Position numbers and translations under genes: made by a program | Notes under the pieces: model-generated | Databases searched by the model: none | Told to the model about the DNA's origin: nothing | The model's input: the letters and a program-made list of their open reading frames with translations, nothing else | Origin: an uncultured Rikenella sp. | GTDB lineage: Bacteria > Bacteroidota > Bacteroidia > Bacteroidales > Rikenellaceae | DNA: 32,985 bases | Direction of reading: 5' to 3' | Assembly: GCF_947628055.1 (NCBI RefSeq) | Contig: NZ_CANQYJ010000015.1 | Span: forward strand, 1-32,985 | Shown: positions 24,147 through 32,604 of the stretch, one piece after another | Layout: every line of letters starts with the position of its first letter | Numbering within the stretch: position 1 is the first letter of the stretch

Positions 24147-24878
24147 ATGCGTTTTAGATTCTATTGCAACCGTTTCGGAAACTGGATAAATGACAATTTA
24201 GAAAAGATCCAAGGTATATCTTTCCTGCTGTTGTATTTTTTGTCTGTAACATGCGCCTTAAGGCAGGTTATATCTAAATATGAAGAAATATTCATGCAAC
24301 AAACACACCTGTCTGCCAGAGAAGCAGATTTCATTATATGTGGACTTTGCATAACCATATCTTTCTGGTTGTTAAATAAACTGTTCATCAATATCCCCAT
24401 AGTCAAGGAGTTCTGCCGATTCTTAATTCCTATCTGGAATTGTGTATTTGGAATAGTAGGTTTTATGCGAATGTATATATTATGCTGGTTAATAGTTGGT
24501 TTTACCGTTGTCAGTTTAAGGATGGCGAACTATCAAATTGGAGAAGGAAATGGCATTGCAAGTGTATTTGCAATCCACACATGCATTGTTATTCTATTAT
24601 CTACAAAATTTGGAGAAAACTGGATTAATAGATGGTACAGAAAATCCCAATGGGCTATAGGAAATGATAAAATATATTCCAAAGACATTCTTCGATTCCT
24701 TATCTACCTATTCTATTTTATTGGAATAATCTATGTTACATATCTGGATCTGGAATGGAGAGTATCAACAGAAACTAAGACCTTAATGGGTGCATTGCTA
24801 AGTTCTTTGGCGGCCTTTGTTGCCTTTGACAATCTAAAGCAAACGTATAACAATATTTTCAGAAAACCCACTCGATAA
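24147..24878 (+). CDS. Polytopic membrane protein of unknown function
   Basis: This is a 243-residue protein with about six hydrophobic spans (roughly 23-38, 61-81, 91-123 which may be two, 135-151, 180-201, 213-228), so it is an inner-membrane protein. I recognise no family. The strongly AT-rich codon use (Ile, Lys, Asn, Phe) differs from the housekeeping genes, suggesting acquisition. It lies between a repeat element and remnants of a defence-type region, and converges with the broken NTPase gene only 4 bases away. It may have belonged to the same lost island. No signal peptide, no lipobox, no catalytic motif seen. Confidence 0.75.
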   Translation: MRFRFYCNRFGNWINDNLEKIQGISFLLLYFLSVTCALRQVISKYEEIFMQQTHLSAREADFIICGLCITISFWLLNKLFINIPIVKEFCRFLIPIWNCVFGIVGFMRMYILCWLIVGFTVVSLRMANYQIGEGNGIASVFAIHTCIVILLSTKFGENWINRWYRKSQWAIGNDKIYSKDILRFLIYLFYFIGIIYVTYLDLEWRVSTETKTLMGALLSSLAAFVAFDNLKQTYNNIFRKPTR

Positions 24879-24882
24879 GGTT

Positions 24883-26405
24883 TTACCTTTGTTTCGCATT
24901 CATCCGAATCACATTTTTTCCTTCCGAATAAGAAGATATATAACCGGCCGATTGTAATTGTTGGGCCAATAGCCTATGATAATCTGTTAGCTCGAATTTC
25001 GGATGTTTTTTACTTTCAGTCAGGTTTTTATAGGTGGAACCGCAAACTCGTAGTAATGTCGTGATTTGATCTTCATTCTGCATGGTAGACCAATGCCACA
25101 ACATCAATCGCACCTTTTGCTCCGGGTCTGCGGCATTCCGAACAAAATGGTCCAACAGGGTGAACGATAACTCCTCCTGATCCTGCGCCTCATAGAGCAG
25201 CCGCCCGGCCTGTATACAGGTAGCCTCCTGTTCGATAATCAAATCTTCATCCACTGCACGGATTAACCTTACTTTCTGTTCCAGGCTGAAAATATCGGAC
25301 TGCAACAGCCGTTGAATATCTTCGACAGTTCGACAAAAGAATCGAATTGTGCGGCATGGTATTCCAATAGAGCGATATGTTTCGGCGCGAAATACTCTTT
25401 CAACAGATCGTAATTTTCCGTCGTTAAGGCCAGGAAACCTTTTCCGATTAACACATCGATCTTGTCGGCGGCCAAATTTTCTATATCGAAATATTTCCAT
25501 AGCGAATAAGCCCGTGGCATACTCTTCAATAAAGCGGTATAACTATCCAAGATTAACGCATCGTTTTCCAGAATTGCCAGCGAGAAAGATTTTTGGAGTT
25601 TTTCCTCCATCTCCATACCATTATCGAACATCGTCTTCGTTAATTCTGTATAATTGTCCGACCTATTTAAAAATTCGGTTAAAATATCATCCGTGTTTTC
25701 GACGTATTGGCAATATGTAACCACATTTCTCCATCGCGGTTGCACCCGATCCTTATGGAGCAGATCGACCCAAAGTACATGGTCGGCGATAGCGGTTATA
25801 TCGTCCAATCGAGTGACCTCTTTCTGGGTAATTGCAACCTTTTGCCGGTCAGCTATTGTCTCGTTATTCAGGAGGAGAATAATCGCCTCCTGTGTCTCCT
25901 GGATATTTGTCTCCAGTGGAAGGAATACCTTGTCAATATAGCTCTCTATATTCTTCGACCCGGTCGATTAGAAGTGTACACCCTGAAGTCCGAATGGTGG
26001 AATAATTGGCCGTCGAGAGATTTTCTGCCAATTCCTCTTTTTCTTTGGTCCGTACGGACAGAGCGATCATCTCCGGCGTGAGTTCATACAGTCCACTTTC
26101 GTAAATATGGTCGAGAATCGGATTCAATCCCCGTGGCGCATCCAAAGCCGTGGAACGAAGATCCAACCGATCGATAATACATTTCATCCGGTCATAATAA
26201 GCAGCCTGTTGTACCAATGAATCGAGGTCTATTGGACGAGCAAGTCGTTGCAGCTGAGTGTCCGTATGTTGCCATTCCGCCCACGTCAGAAAATCTCGCC
26301 GGGACAAAATATACCGACTGACATTGCCATTCGTATCCTGTGTAACCAAATCATCCGGTTCAGCATGTTGCAGAAGTAACAGAAGATACGCAGCGGGTGG
26401 AAATC
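24883..26405 (-). pseudogene. C-terminal part of a YobI-like P-loop NTPase, truncated and frameshifted
   Basis: Three overlapping frames on the minus strand join into one protein tail of about 500 residues. From the 5' side: YLLLLLQHAEPDDLV, FLTWAEWQHTDTQLQRLARP, NYSTIRTSGCTLLIDRVEEY; then a shift near 25935 where GAGCTATATTGAC needs two more bases to continue as YIDKVFLPLETNIQETQEAI; then WVDLLHKDRVQPRWRNVV; then another shift near 25330 into VEDIQRLLQSDIFSLEQKVRLI and a normal-looking C terminus. Order and spacing resemble the C-terminal region of YobI-family proteins (large putative defence NTPases); this is recall, not a search. The NTPase domain and 5' part are missing, replaced at about 26405 by the restriction endonuclease remnant on the other strand. 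Confidence 0.7.
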
Positions 26406-26406
26406 T

Positions 26407-26856
26407 ATGGTCGAAGATATTGATCTTGAGTTCGATAAAGATCATATAAGATATGCTATTGCAATAAAATCAGGACCTAATTGGGGCAATACATCTCAGA
26501 TTAGAAAAATGAAAAAAGATTTTGCTAAGGCAGAAAAGATCATCCGTACAAGTAATTCTAAATTGCATATAATCAAAGTAACCGGATGTTGCTATGGAAG
26601 AGATAGAAATCCGGATAAAGGAGATTATTTTAAATTATGCGGTCAAGAATTCTGGTCTTTAATATCAGGTGAAGATACCTTGTATATTGATATTATAGAA
26701 CCTTTAGGCCATAAAGCAAAAGAGAAGAATGAAGAGTTTTTAGAGGCGTATTCTAAATTGATTAATAAGTTCACATTAGAATTTACTCAAAATTACTGTT
26801 TAGCAGATGGTTCTATAGATTGGGAAAAGATAGTGAAATTAAATTCTGCTAAATAG
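26407..26856 (+). pseudogene. PmeII-family type II restriction endonuclease, N-terminally truncated
   Basis: The 149-codon frame begins inside the nuclease core: VEDIDLEF followed by YAIAIKSGPNWGNTSQIRK, which fits a PD-(D/E)xK site (Asp, then the AIK strand), and then IIKVTGCCYGRDRNPDKGDYFKLCGQEFWSLIS, highly typical of PmeII-type enzymes as I recall them. The C terminus looks complete (TQNYCLADGSIDWEKIVKLNSAK). Intact relatives have a long N-terminal part before the first Asp; here it is gone, cut at the same point as the antisense NTPase remnant. No methyltransferase is near, as expected if the protein is inactive. AT-rich like the neighbouring island debris. Confidence 0.7.
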
Positions 26857-26874
26857 GTGCCATTAATCGTTTTG

Positions 26875-26958
26875 TGCGGATGAAGGGACTCGAACCCCCA
26901 CGCCGGTCAAGGCACCAGATCCTAAGTCTGGCGTGGCTACCAATTACACCACATCCGC
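26875..26958 (-). tRNA. tRNA-Leu (anticodon TAG)
   Basis: On the minus strand an 84-base cloverleaf reads from GCGGATG (acceptor) to CATCCGC plus discriminator A. The anticodon stem-loop is CAGA-CTTAGGA-TCTG, giving TAG (reads CUA/CUN Leu codons). The long variable arm (about GTGCCTTGACCGGCGTG) is diagnostic of a class II tRNA, and GGTTCGAGTCC forms the T arm. CCA is not encoded (CAAA follows). It sits beside the defence-region debris, a common insertion position for foreign DNA. Confidence 0.97.
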
Positions 26959-26968
26959 ATATTCCCTG

Positions 26969-26976
26969 CAAATGTA
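26969..26976 (-). promoter_or_regulatory. -7 element for tRNA-Leu
   Basis: On the minus strand TACATTTG matches TAnnTTTG exactly and ends 10 bases before the mature tRNA 5' end, which is the right distance for an initiation site just upstream. No clear TTG is found at the -33 position. Confidence 0.55.
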
Positions 26977-27038
26977 AACAAATATTTTGTCGTAGGGCTA
27001 TTTGTTGTTGCGATCCTTTTGGAACGTCGGCCTTTACG

Positions 27039-27052
27039 GTGCCGCTCGGCAC
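27039..27052. repeat. Short palindrome GTGCCG-CT-CGGCAC, second copy
   Basis: Exact copy of the 14-base palindrome at 23254, in the 225-base gap between tRNA-Leu and topA. CTACCTTAAAG (27072-27082) nearby is the complement of the TTTAAGGTAG motif that recurs at 32324 and 32510. The gap has no gene I can support. Confidence 0.5.
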
Positions 27053-27183
27053 CCGAATCGGGAGTTTGTTCTACCTTAAAGAGTGAGCGCGAGGTCGAAC
27101 ACGCAGAGCTTTTTGCGTAGGCTTATTGATACGTGTTCGGCCTGTTGTCAGCCCCTCGAAAGCCGCACTTGGCGGCACACAGC

Positions 27184-29613
27184 CTATTTCTTAGCCCGTG
27201 CAGTACCGGCAGAACGCTTGAACGACGACCGTTTCGATGCCGTCCCCCCCCCCGCAGCCTGCTGTTCGGCAATCAGCCCGCGAAGCTCGTCGAGAGTCAA
27301 CGAAGCCGCCTCCCGCTTCGCCAGCAATGTCTTCGGAATCTTGTAATTCGCCCCCCCGTGCGCGATATACGGTCCCCAACGCCCGTTGAGCACCTGAATA
27401 TCCTCCGCCTCGTAAACCCGGATCACCCGATTCCGCTCCGCCTCGCGCTTCTCCTCGATCAACGCCACAGCCCGCGCCAGGTCGATCGTGTACGGATCGT
27501 CCCCCTCGCGCACCTTGAGCGACACGAACTTCCCGTCATGCCGCACATACGGCCCGAACCGCCCCACAGCCACCGTCACCGTCTTCCCCTCATACTCGCC
27601 CAGCGTCCGCGGCAGCTCGAACAACGCCAGCGCCTCCTCCAACGTAATCGTCGCCACCATCTGCCCCTTGAGCAGCGAAGCATAACGCGGCTTTTCCGCA
27701 TCCGGCAATCTGACGGCAGAGGCCGAACCCCCTTTCGTCGTCGCCGCCGGCGTATCCCCCAGCTGCACCATCGGCCCGAACTTCCCCACCCGCGCATAGA
27801 CATTCTTCCCCGTCTTCGGATCCACCCCCAACAGCCGTTCGGAACGAACATAATCGGTTTCCCCCTCCGCATCGTCCACATGTCCGTGGAACGGCTCGTA
27901 GAAAGCCGCCAACATCCGCCGCCAGTCCAAGCCCCCCTCCGCAATCTCGTCGAACTCCTTTTCAACCTTCGCCGTGAAATTGTAATCCAGAATCGTCGCA
28001 AAATGTTCCGACAGATAGTCCGTCACTAACATCCCGATGTCGGTCGGAAAGAGTTTGTTTTTCTCCGCCCCTGTCATTTCGCTCTTTTCGGTGCGTTTGA
28101 CCGCCCCGGTTTTCGACAAGGTCAGAATCGCATAATCCCGCTTGACCCCGGGGCGATCCTCCTTGACCACATAGCCGCGGTTGATGACCGTCGAAATCGT
28201 GGGCGCATAGGTTGAAGGCCGGCCGATCCCCAGCTCCTCGAGGTGTTTCACTAAACTGGCTTCGGAATACCTCGGCGGCCGCTGTGCAAACCGCTGCGTG
28301 GCCACCACCTGCCCCCGCACCACCGCGGAGCCTTTCGCCAAAACCGGAAGGATAGACCCGTCGTCGGAAGCGGCTGCGGCGCTGTCATCGTCGTGCGACT
28401 CCATATAAAGCCGCAGAAATCCGTCAAAAGTGATCACCTCGCCGGAAGCGACGAATTTCTCGGCCCGATTCGAGATCGCAATCTGCGCTGTCGTCTTCTC
28501 CAATTCCGCATCGGCCATCTGGCTGGCCACGGCCCGTTTCCAGATCAGGTCGTAGAGCCGCCGCTCCTGCGCCGTCGTCCCCGCTTCGCGCCGGTCGATA
28601 TAGGTAGGCCGTATCGCCTCGTGCGCCTCCTGCGCTCCCTTGCTCTTGGTGGTATACTGTCTGGTTTTGTGGTACTTGGCACCGAAAAGAGTAGTAACCG
28701 CCTCTTTCGCCGCCCCGATAGCGAGCGACGACAGGTGTACCGAGTCGGTACGCATATAGGTAATCAGCCCTGCCTCGTAAAGCCGCTGCGCGACGCTCAT
28801 GGTCTGGCTCACGGAGAACCCTAATTTCCTTGCCGCCTCCTGCTGCAAAGTGGAAGTGGTGAACGGCGGCGCAGGCGTCCGTTTGCCCGGCTTGGTCTCG
28901 ACGGCCGAGACGGTAAAGGTCGCGTCGGGCGAAGCGATAGCGCCCAAAAATGCCTGCGCCTCAACCTCAGTCCCGAACCGGGTGTTGAGTTCGGCTTTGA
29001 AAACTGCCCCGTCTGCCGTTGCAAATTCCCCCACGACGCGGTAATAGTCGCTCCCCTCGAAAGCCATAATCTCGCGTTCCCGTTCGACGATCAGCCGCAC
29101 GGTCACCGACTGAACCCGCCCCGCCGACAATGACGGCCGCACTTTCTTCCACAACAGCGGCGACAACTCGAACCCCACCAACCGGTCCAACACCCGTCTG
29201 GCCTGCTGCGCATTGACTAAATTCCGATCCACCTGCCGCGGATTCTCGACGGCGTGCAGGATGGCGTTTTTCGTAATCTCGTGAAATACGATCCGCCGGA
29301 CTTTGTCGTCCGGCAGCTGCAAGGTCTCTTTCAGGTGCCAGGCAATGGCCTCTCCCTCGCGGTCTTCATCGGAGGCGAGCCACACGATCTGTGCCTCTTT
29401 CGATAATTTCCGCAATTCGCTCACCACTTTCACCTTGTCCGGCGAAACTTCGTACTCCGGCTCGAACCCGCGGGCGATGTCGATGCTGAGCCCTTTTTTC
29501 TTCAGGTCGCGGATGTGGCCGAAGCTCGATTTCACGGTGTATTTGTCCCCGAGTATCTTCTCGATGGTCTTGGCTTTGGCCGGCGACTCGACGATCACTA
29601 AGTTTTCCTGCAT
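27184..29613 (-). CDS. topA: DNA topoisomerase I
   Basis: This is a type IA topoisomerase that relaxes negative supercoils through a transient 5'-phosphotyrosine link. The 809-residue protein has the TOPRIM domain at the N terminus (IVESPAKAKTIEKIL, 7-21; ASDEDREGEAIAWHL, 80-94), the NAQQARRVLDRLVGFELSP block, RPSLSAGRVQSV (159-170), and the catalytic Tyr286 in GLITYMRTDS. The C-terminal part has at least three topoisomerase C-terminal repeat modules (GKNVYARVGKFGPMVQ, VGRFGPYVRHDGKFVSL, GRWGPYIAHGGANYKIPK) and a basic tail ending ARAKK, with no CxxC zinc fingers, as expected in Bacteroidota. The upstream gene's terminator lies directly before the start. The gene is very GC-rich. Confidence 0.97.
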   Translation of the reverse strand: MQENLVIVESPAKAKTIEKILGDKYTVKSSFGHIRDLKKKGLSIDIARGFEPEYEVSPDKVKVVSELRKLSKEAQIVWLASDEDREGEAIAWHLKETLQLPDDKVRRIVFHEITKNAILHAVENPRQVDRNLVNAQQARRVLDRLVGFELSPLLWKKVRPSLSAGRVQSVTVRLIVEREREIMAFEGSDYYRVVGEFATADGAVFKAELNTRFGTEVEAQAFLGAIASPDATFTVSAVETKPGKRTPAPPFTTSTLQQEAARKLGFSVSQTMSVAQRLYEAGLITYMRTDSVHLSSLAIGAAKEAVTTLFGAKYHKTRQYTTKSKGAQEAHEAIRPTYIDRREAGTTAQERRLYDLIWKRAVASQMADAELEKTTAQIAISNRAEKFVASGEVITFDGFLRLYMESHDDDSAAAASDDGSILPVLAKGSAVVRGQVVATQRFAQRPPRYSEASLVKHLEELGIGRPSTYAPTISTVINRGYVVKEDRPGVKRDYAILTLSKTGAVKRTEKSEMTGAEKNKLFPTDIGMLVTDYLSEHFATILDYNFTAKVEKEFDEIAEGGLDWRRMLAAFYEPFHGHVDDAEGETDYVRSERLLGVDPKTGKNVYARVGKFGPMVQLGDTPAATTKGGSASAVRLPDAEKPRYASLLKGQMVATITLEEALALFELPRTLGEYEGKTVTVAVGRFGPYVRHDGKFVSLKVREGDDPYTIDLARAVALIEEKREAERNRVIRVYEAEDIQVLNGRWGPYIAHGGANYKIPKTLLAKREAASLTLDELRGLIAEQQAAGGGTASKRSSFKRSAGTARAKK

Positions 29614-29631
29614 ATCTCTCTGAAAAAGTAA

Positions 29632-29658
29632 AACCTAAAGGGGGCTGTCCTTTAGGTT
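29632..29658 (-). terminator. Intrinsic terminator after the DUF4270 gene
   Basis: Read on the minus strand, a perfect 10-bp stem (AACCTAAAGG / CCTTTAGGTT) with a 7-base loop is followed by TTTACTTTTTC. This is a classic hairpin plus T-rich tail. It separates the DUF4270/starch-synthase-like pair from topA, whose start codon lies 18 bases further on, so topA must rely on readthrough or on a promoter inside this stretch. Confidence 0.8.
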
Positions 29659-29687
29659 ATATGTAAAATTCCGCTTCTGCAACGGGT

Positions 29688-31088
29688 TTATTTAATCATG
29701 GTATAAGTCAGCACTAACCGCGGCGGATATGCCGAAGCCGTCCCGTATATCCAGCTCCGGAAGAAATGGTTCCGGAAAGTATAAGCCGGCAGCAGCTGGG
29801 TCGTGTACCGGTTTTCCTTTCCGGTCAGCAGGCGCTGTACATACGAGGTGATGTCGAATGTGTACACTCCTCGGGACCGGTTCAGCGCACCGCCCAGCCA
29901 GGACGAGTATCCGCTGTTTGTAACGGCGTCCATCACCGGGTTGTATTCCGCCAGGAAGTCATATGCGAGCATGTTGTAATAAATGCCCAGCGAAGAGAAC
30001 GAGCGGTCGTACTGTTCCATCCCCGAATCGACCAGGGTCACTTGCAACTCAGCCCGATGCAGGGCGATATGGGAGTATCCCGCTTCTTCCGTCTTCCGTT
30101 TCAGCCGGTCGAGGGCTTCCCGGTCTATCTCGAGCAGCCCCATCAACCCGGCCAGCCCCTGCACATAAACGTATTCGGAAGCCTGGACGGTATCGCCGAT
30201 CTCAGCCGGTGTCACGCCGCCTTTCGACGGATCGGCGAAGGTGTAGTCGTGTCCGATGGTCGAGAAACTGACGTAGTCGTAAGTGTAGTCTCCGAAGAAC
30301 CAGAATCTTTGCTGGAGCGTATCCGGTTTCTCCGGCCCGGTGTTGTGGTAGAAGAGGAACATGGCGCTCTGCGACAGGTCGAGCTGGAGCATCTGCCCCT
30401 CTCCCGACGTCACGGGCTGCCTGAATTTGAAATAAAAGCCCGGAAATTTCCGGTGAAATGCCGTGTCGTTGTAATAAACGTTGGTCTGGTCTTGCGTATT
30501 GTCGAGCATCCGTTCGGCAAATTCTTTCGGCAATTTCCCGTATGCAGTCCCCGCCCCTTTCTGTTCAAACGAAAAGAGGGGCTGGGCGCTGATATAAGGT
30601 GTCATGTCGAAATTGCTGAAGTAGGCGCTGTCCTGGTAGAATTGGATGCCTTCTTTCACTTCGTAGACATCGACGGTCACGGTCTGTGCGGTATCTCCCA
30701 TCGCGCCGGAGAAGGCAATCGCATAGCGCATGGAGTCGATCACCGGATTCTCGCCGAAGTAGTGCGAGTGTTCAAAGCCGTTTGGCGAGTAGTTCGTGAA
30801 AACGGCGATGTCGGTCCGCCCGACGATGGGGTCGATGTACGATCCCATGAATGGTTGGTAGAATCCGGATATATTGGTGTCGAGCGAGTCGCAGGTCGCC
30901 ACGTAGGTCTGAACGGAGACGGTGGAGTCGATGGCGCTTCCCATCTGCTGCGACGGGGGGATCATGTCGTTTCCGAACATCTCGTTCTTGTCGGTGCATG
31001 CCGTCAGAAGGCTTCCCGATAAGAAGAGGCCCACCAGAACGCTTCCCGACCGACGGAAAAAGGGTTTATTTTTCAAGCAGTTTTTCAT
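29688..31088 (-). CDS. DUF4270-family surface lipoprotein
   Basis: The 466-residue product starts MKNCLKNKPFFRRSGSVLVG and has a lipoprotein signal with lipobox LTAC (Cys31), so it should be lipid-anchored in the envelope. The downstream region is the DUF4270 domain (for example MGSYIDPIVGRTDIAVFTNY, and VYTFDITSYVQRLLTG near the end), beta-rich, of unknown function. The start at 31088 is chosen because it yields the lipoprotein signal; an open frame extending upstream lies within the starch-synthase-like gene and is not coding. The two genes overlap by 23 bases, and this pairing is conserved in Bacteroidota as I recall it. An intrinsic terminator follows. Confidence 0.9.
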   Translation of the reverse strand: MKNCLKNKPFFRRSGSVLVGLFLSGSLLTACTDKNEMFGNDMIPPSQQMGSAIDSTVSVQTYVATCDSLDTNISGFYQPFMGSYIDPIVGRTDIAVFTNYSPNGFEHSHYFGENPVIDSMRYAIAFSGAMGDTAQTVTVDVYEVKEGIQFYQDSAYFSNFDMTPYISAQPLFSFEQKGAGTAYGKLPKEFAERMLDNTQDQTNVYYNDTAFHRKFPGFYFKFRQPVTSGEGQMLQLDLSQSAMFLFYHNTGPEKPDTLQQRFWFFGDYTYDYVSFSTIGHDYTFADPSKGGVTPAEIGDTVQASEYVYVQGLAGLMGLLEIDREALDRLKRKTEEAGYSHIALHRAELQVTLVDSGMEQYDRSFSSLGIYYNMLAYDFLAEYNPVMDAVTNSGYSSWLGGALNRSRGVYTFDITSYVQRLLTGKENRYTTQLLPAYTFRNHFFRSWIYGTASAYPPRLVLTYTMIK

Positions 31089-31878
31089 AAAATTCGGCGT
31101 AAGCGTCCTCGTAATTTTCTTTCCCGGCATACGGCAGCACGGGTTTGCCGGATGTGTCGATACAAGCGCGCAGTTCGGGCTGTATCTCTTCGCTGCCGAT
31201 AACCACGGCGTCGGCATACCGGATGGCGAATTCCATCAGGTTAGTGTAGCTTGGGTCCGCAAGTCCTTCGAGGTCGCCCGGCTTGATGCCTTCCTGAATG
31301 AGTTTATCTGTCAGATCGGCATTCAGGCTACCCGGGAACGGGTCGTCATACACCGAAACGATGATTTTCAGGTCTCGAAATATCGGGTCGTTGCGGAATA
31401 TCTTTTTCAGGTATACCGGCACGATTGCGGTGAACCAGTCGTGGCAGTGTACGATATTCGGCGCCCAGCGCAGTTTCTTGACGGTCTCCAGCACGCCGCG
31501 GGCAAAAAAGATGGCTCGTTCTTCGTTATCCTCGAAATAGTTTCCTTCGGCGTCGACCCAGGTGGCTTTCCGCTTGAAAAAGTCTTCGTTGTCGATAAAG
31601 TAGACTTGCACTCTTGCACTCGGTATCGAGGCGACTTTGATGATGAGCTGGTGGTCGGTGTCGTCGATGATGAGGTTCATCCCGGAAAGCCGGATCACTT
31701 CGTGCAACTGGTTGCGCCGCTCGTTGATACATCCCCAGCGGGGCATGAATATGCGGATCTCGGCTCCGCGTTCCTGCATGGCCTGGGGCAGGTGGCGGCA
31801 CAGGGCCGAAATGTCATTTTCCGGAAGATAGGGCACTGCCTCCTGGCAGATGTACAAAATCTTGGCGTTGTTGTTCAT
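31066..31878 (-). CDS. Starch/glycogen synthase N-terminal-like protein (short GT5-type)
   Basis: The 270-residue protein resembles only the N-terminal half of GT5 glycogen synthases: ILYICQEAVPYLPEND, RIFMPRWGCINERRNQLHEV, VIRLSGMNLIIDDTDHQLIIKVASI, NIVHCHDWFTAIVPVYLKK. The C-terminal GT-B half is absent, and the ADP-glucose-binding KTGGL near the start is replaced by ENDIS. It therefore probably does not make glycogen on its own. Short proteins of this kind are normal in Bacteroidota, so this is not a truncation peculiar to this genome. It is the first gene of a pair with the DUF4270 lipoprotein, and a TATCTTTG -7 element lies upstream. Confidence 0.88.
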   Translation of the reverse strand: MNNNAKILYICQEAVPYLPENDISALCRHLPQAMQERGAEIRIFMPRWGCINERRNQLHEVIRLSGMNLIIDDTDHQLIIKVASIPSARVQVYFIDNEDFFKRKATWVDAEGNYFEDNEERAIFFARGVLETVKKLRWAPNIVHCHDWFTAIVPVYLKKIFRNDPIFRDLKIIVSVYDDPFPGSLNADLTDKLIQEGIKPGDLEGLADPSYTNLMEFAIRYADAVVIGSEEIQPELRACIDTSGKPVLPYAGKENYEDAYAEFYEKLLEK

Positions 31879-31931
31879 CGGTCGTTCTCCTTATCGGCGT
31901 CTCCTGCTTGTATGACTGGGAAACGCGTTTA

Positions 31932-31939
31932 CAAAGATA
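31932..31939 (-). promoter_or_regulatory. -7 element for the starch-synthase-like gene
   Basis: On the minus strand TATCTTTG matches TAnnTTTG exactly, 53 bases before the start codon. The TTG expected 19-21 bases upstream is not present, so only the -7 part is supported. Confidence 0.5.
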
Positions 31940-32235
31940 CGCTTTTTTCGGTTCTTCTCCGCGTTCGATCTTCTCTGTGTTTGATAAAACGCAGGACGAT
32001 GCGGTGTATCGCCGGCTCGCGGGACGCGCAGCCTGCCCGCCTGAGGGCTTTAGAGCAGTTATAACCCGGTTTGTGTGTTCCGGCAGCACCACACTGAAAG
32101 AGGGGAATCGGGGGGTTCTCCTGCGTGTGGCCTGTTGAGGCTTTTATTGGAGTTTGAGAGGACTTAATTTAAGCGGGGCTTGCCCGGCCTGAGGGCTGTT
32201 TCCTCGTTATATAGCGGAATAAGCTCTCGGTTTGC

Positions 32236-32321
32236 GTGCTGAGCGGCACCGCGCGCGACGGCTGGAGGAAATCGTTCAAAAACATAAATTGCTTTTGAAC
32301 CGAATTTCCTCCAGCGCGCGG
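32236..32321. repeat. GC-rich palindrome cluster: REP-like motif plus long inverted repeat
   Basis: Part of a 1.1-kb region (31879-32985) without a believable gene. GTGCTGAGCGGCAC (32236-32249) is a variant of the short palindrome. An inverted repeat follows with arms CTGGAGGAAAT (32262-32272 / 32304-32314) and GTTCAAAA (32274-32281 / 32293-32300), closed by an 11-base AT-rich loop, with CGCGCG runs outside. TTTAAGGTAGG follows immediately at 32324. Confidence 0.6.
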
Positions 32322-32488
32322 TCTTTAAGGTAGGTACAATTTCAGGACGCAGCCGGCGGGGAGCGCAATGGAACGAAGAGAAATTGCGGGCCTCCGCTGC
32401 GGGAGGCTGCGGCCCGACAGAGGAAGATCGCAGCCAAAACGAATTTCCACCGGCACGGGGGAAATGATTGCGGTTTTCGATTCCAAAA

Positions 32489-32573
32489 GGCCGGAGCCAG
32501 CGGGGACTGTTTAAGGTAGTTACAGCCTGGCTCGAGTGCCGAGCGGCACCCTCCGTCCGGGATGGCTCCGGCC
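32489..32573. repeat. 11-bp inverted repeat enclosing a REP-like palindrome
   Basis: GGCCGGAGCCA (32489-32499) and TGGCTCCGGCC (32563-32573) are perfect inverted copies. Between them lie another TTTAAGGTAG (32510-32519) and GTGCCGAGCGGCAC (32536-32549). The nested layout matches the style of the neighbouring elements and suggests one compound, rearranged repeat zone. Confidence 0.55.
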
Positions 32574-32604
32574 TGTCATCGGAAGATTTCTACCCGAAAT
32601 TAAC

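Noticed and set aside
29766..31022. 418-codon plus-strand open frame opposite the DUF4270 gene
   Set aside because: The opposite strand carries a recognisable lipoprotein with signal sequence and family motifs; the plus-strand frame is a shadow.
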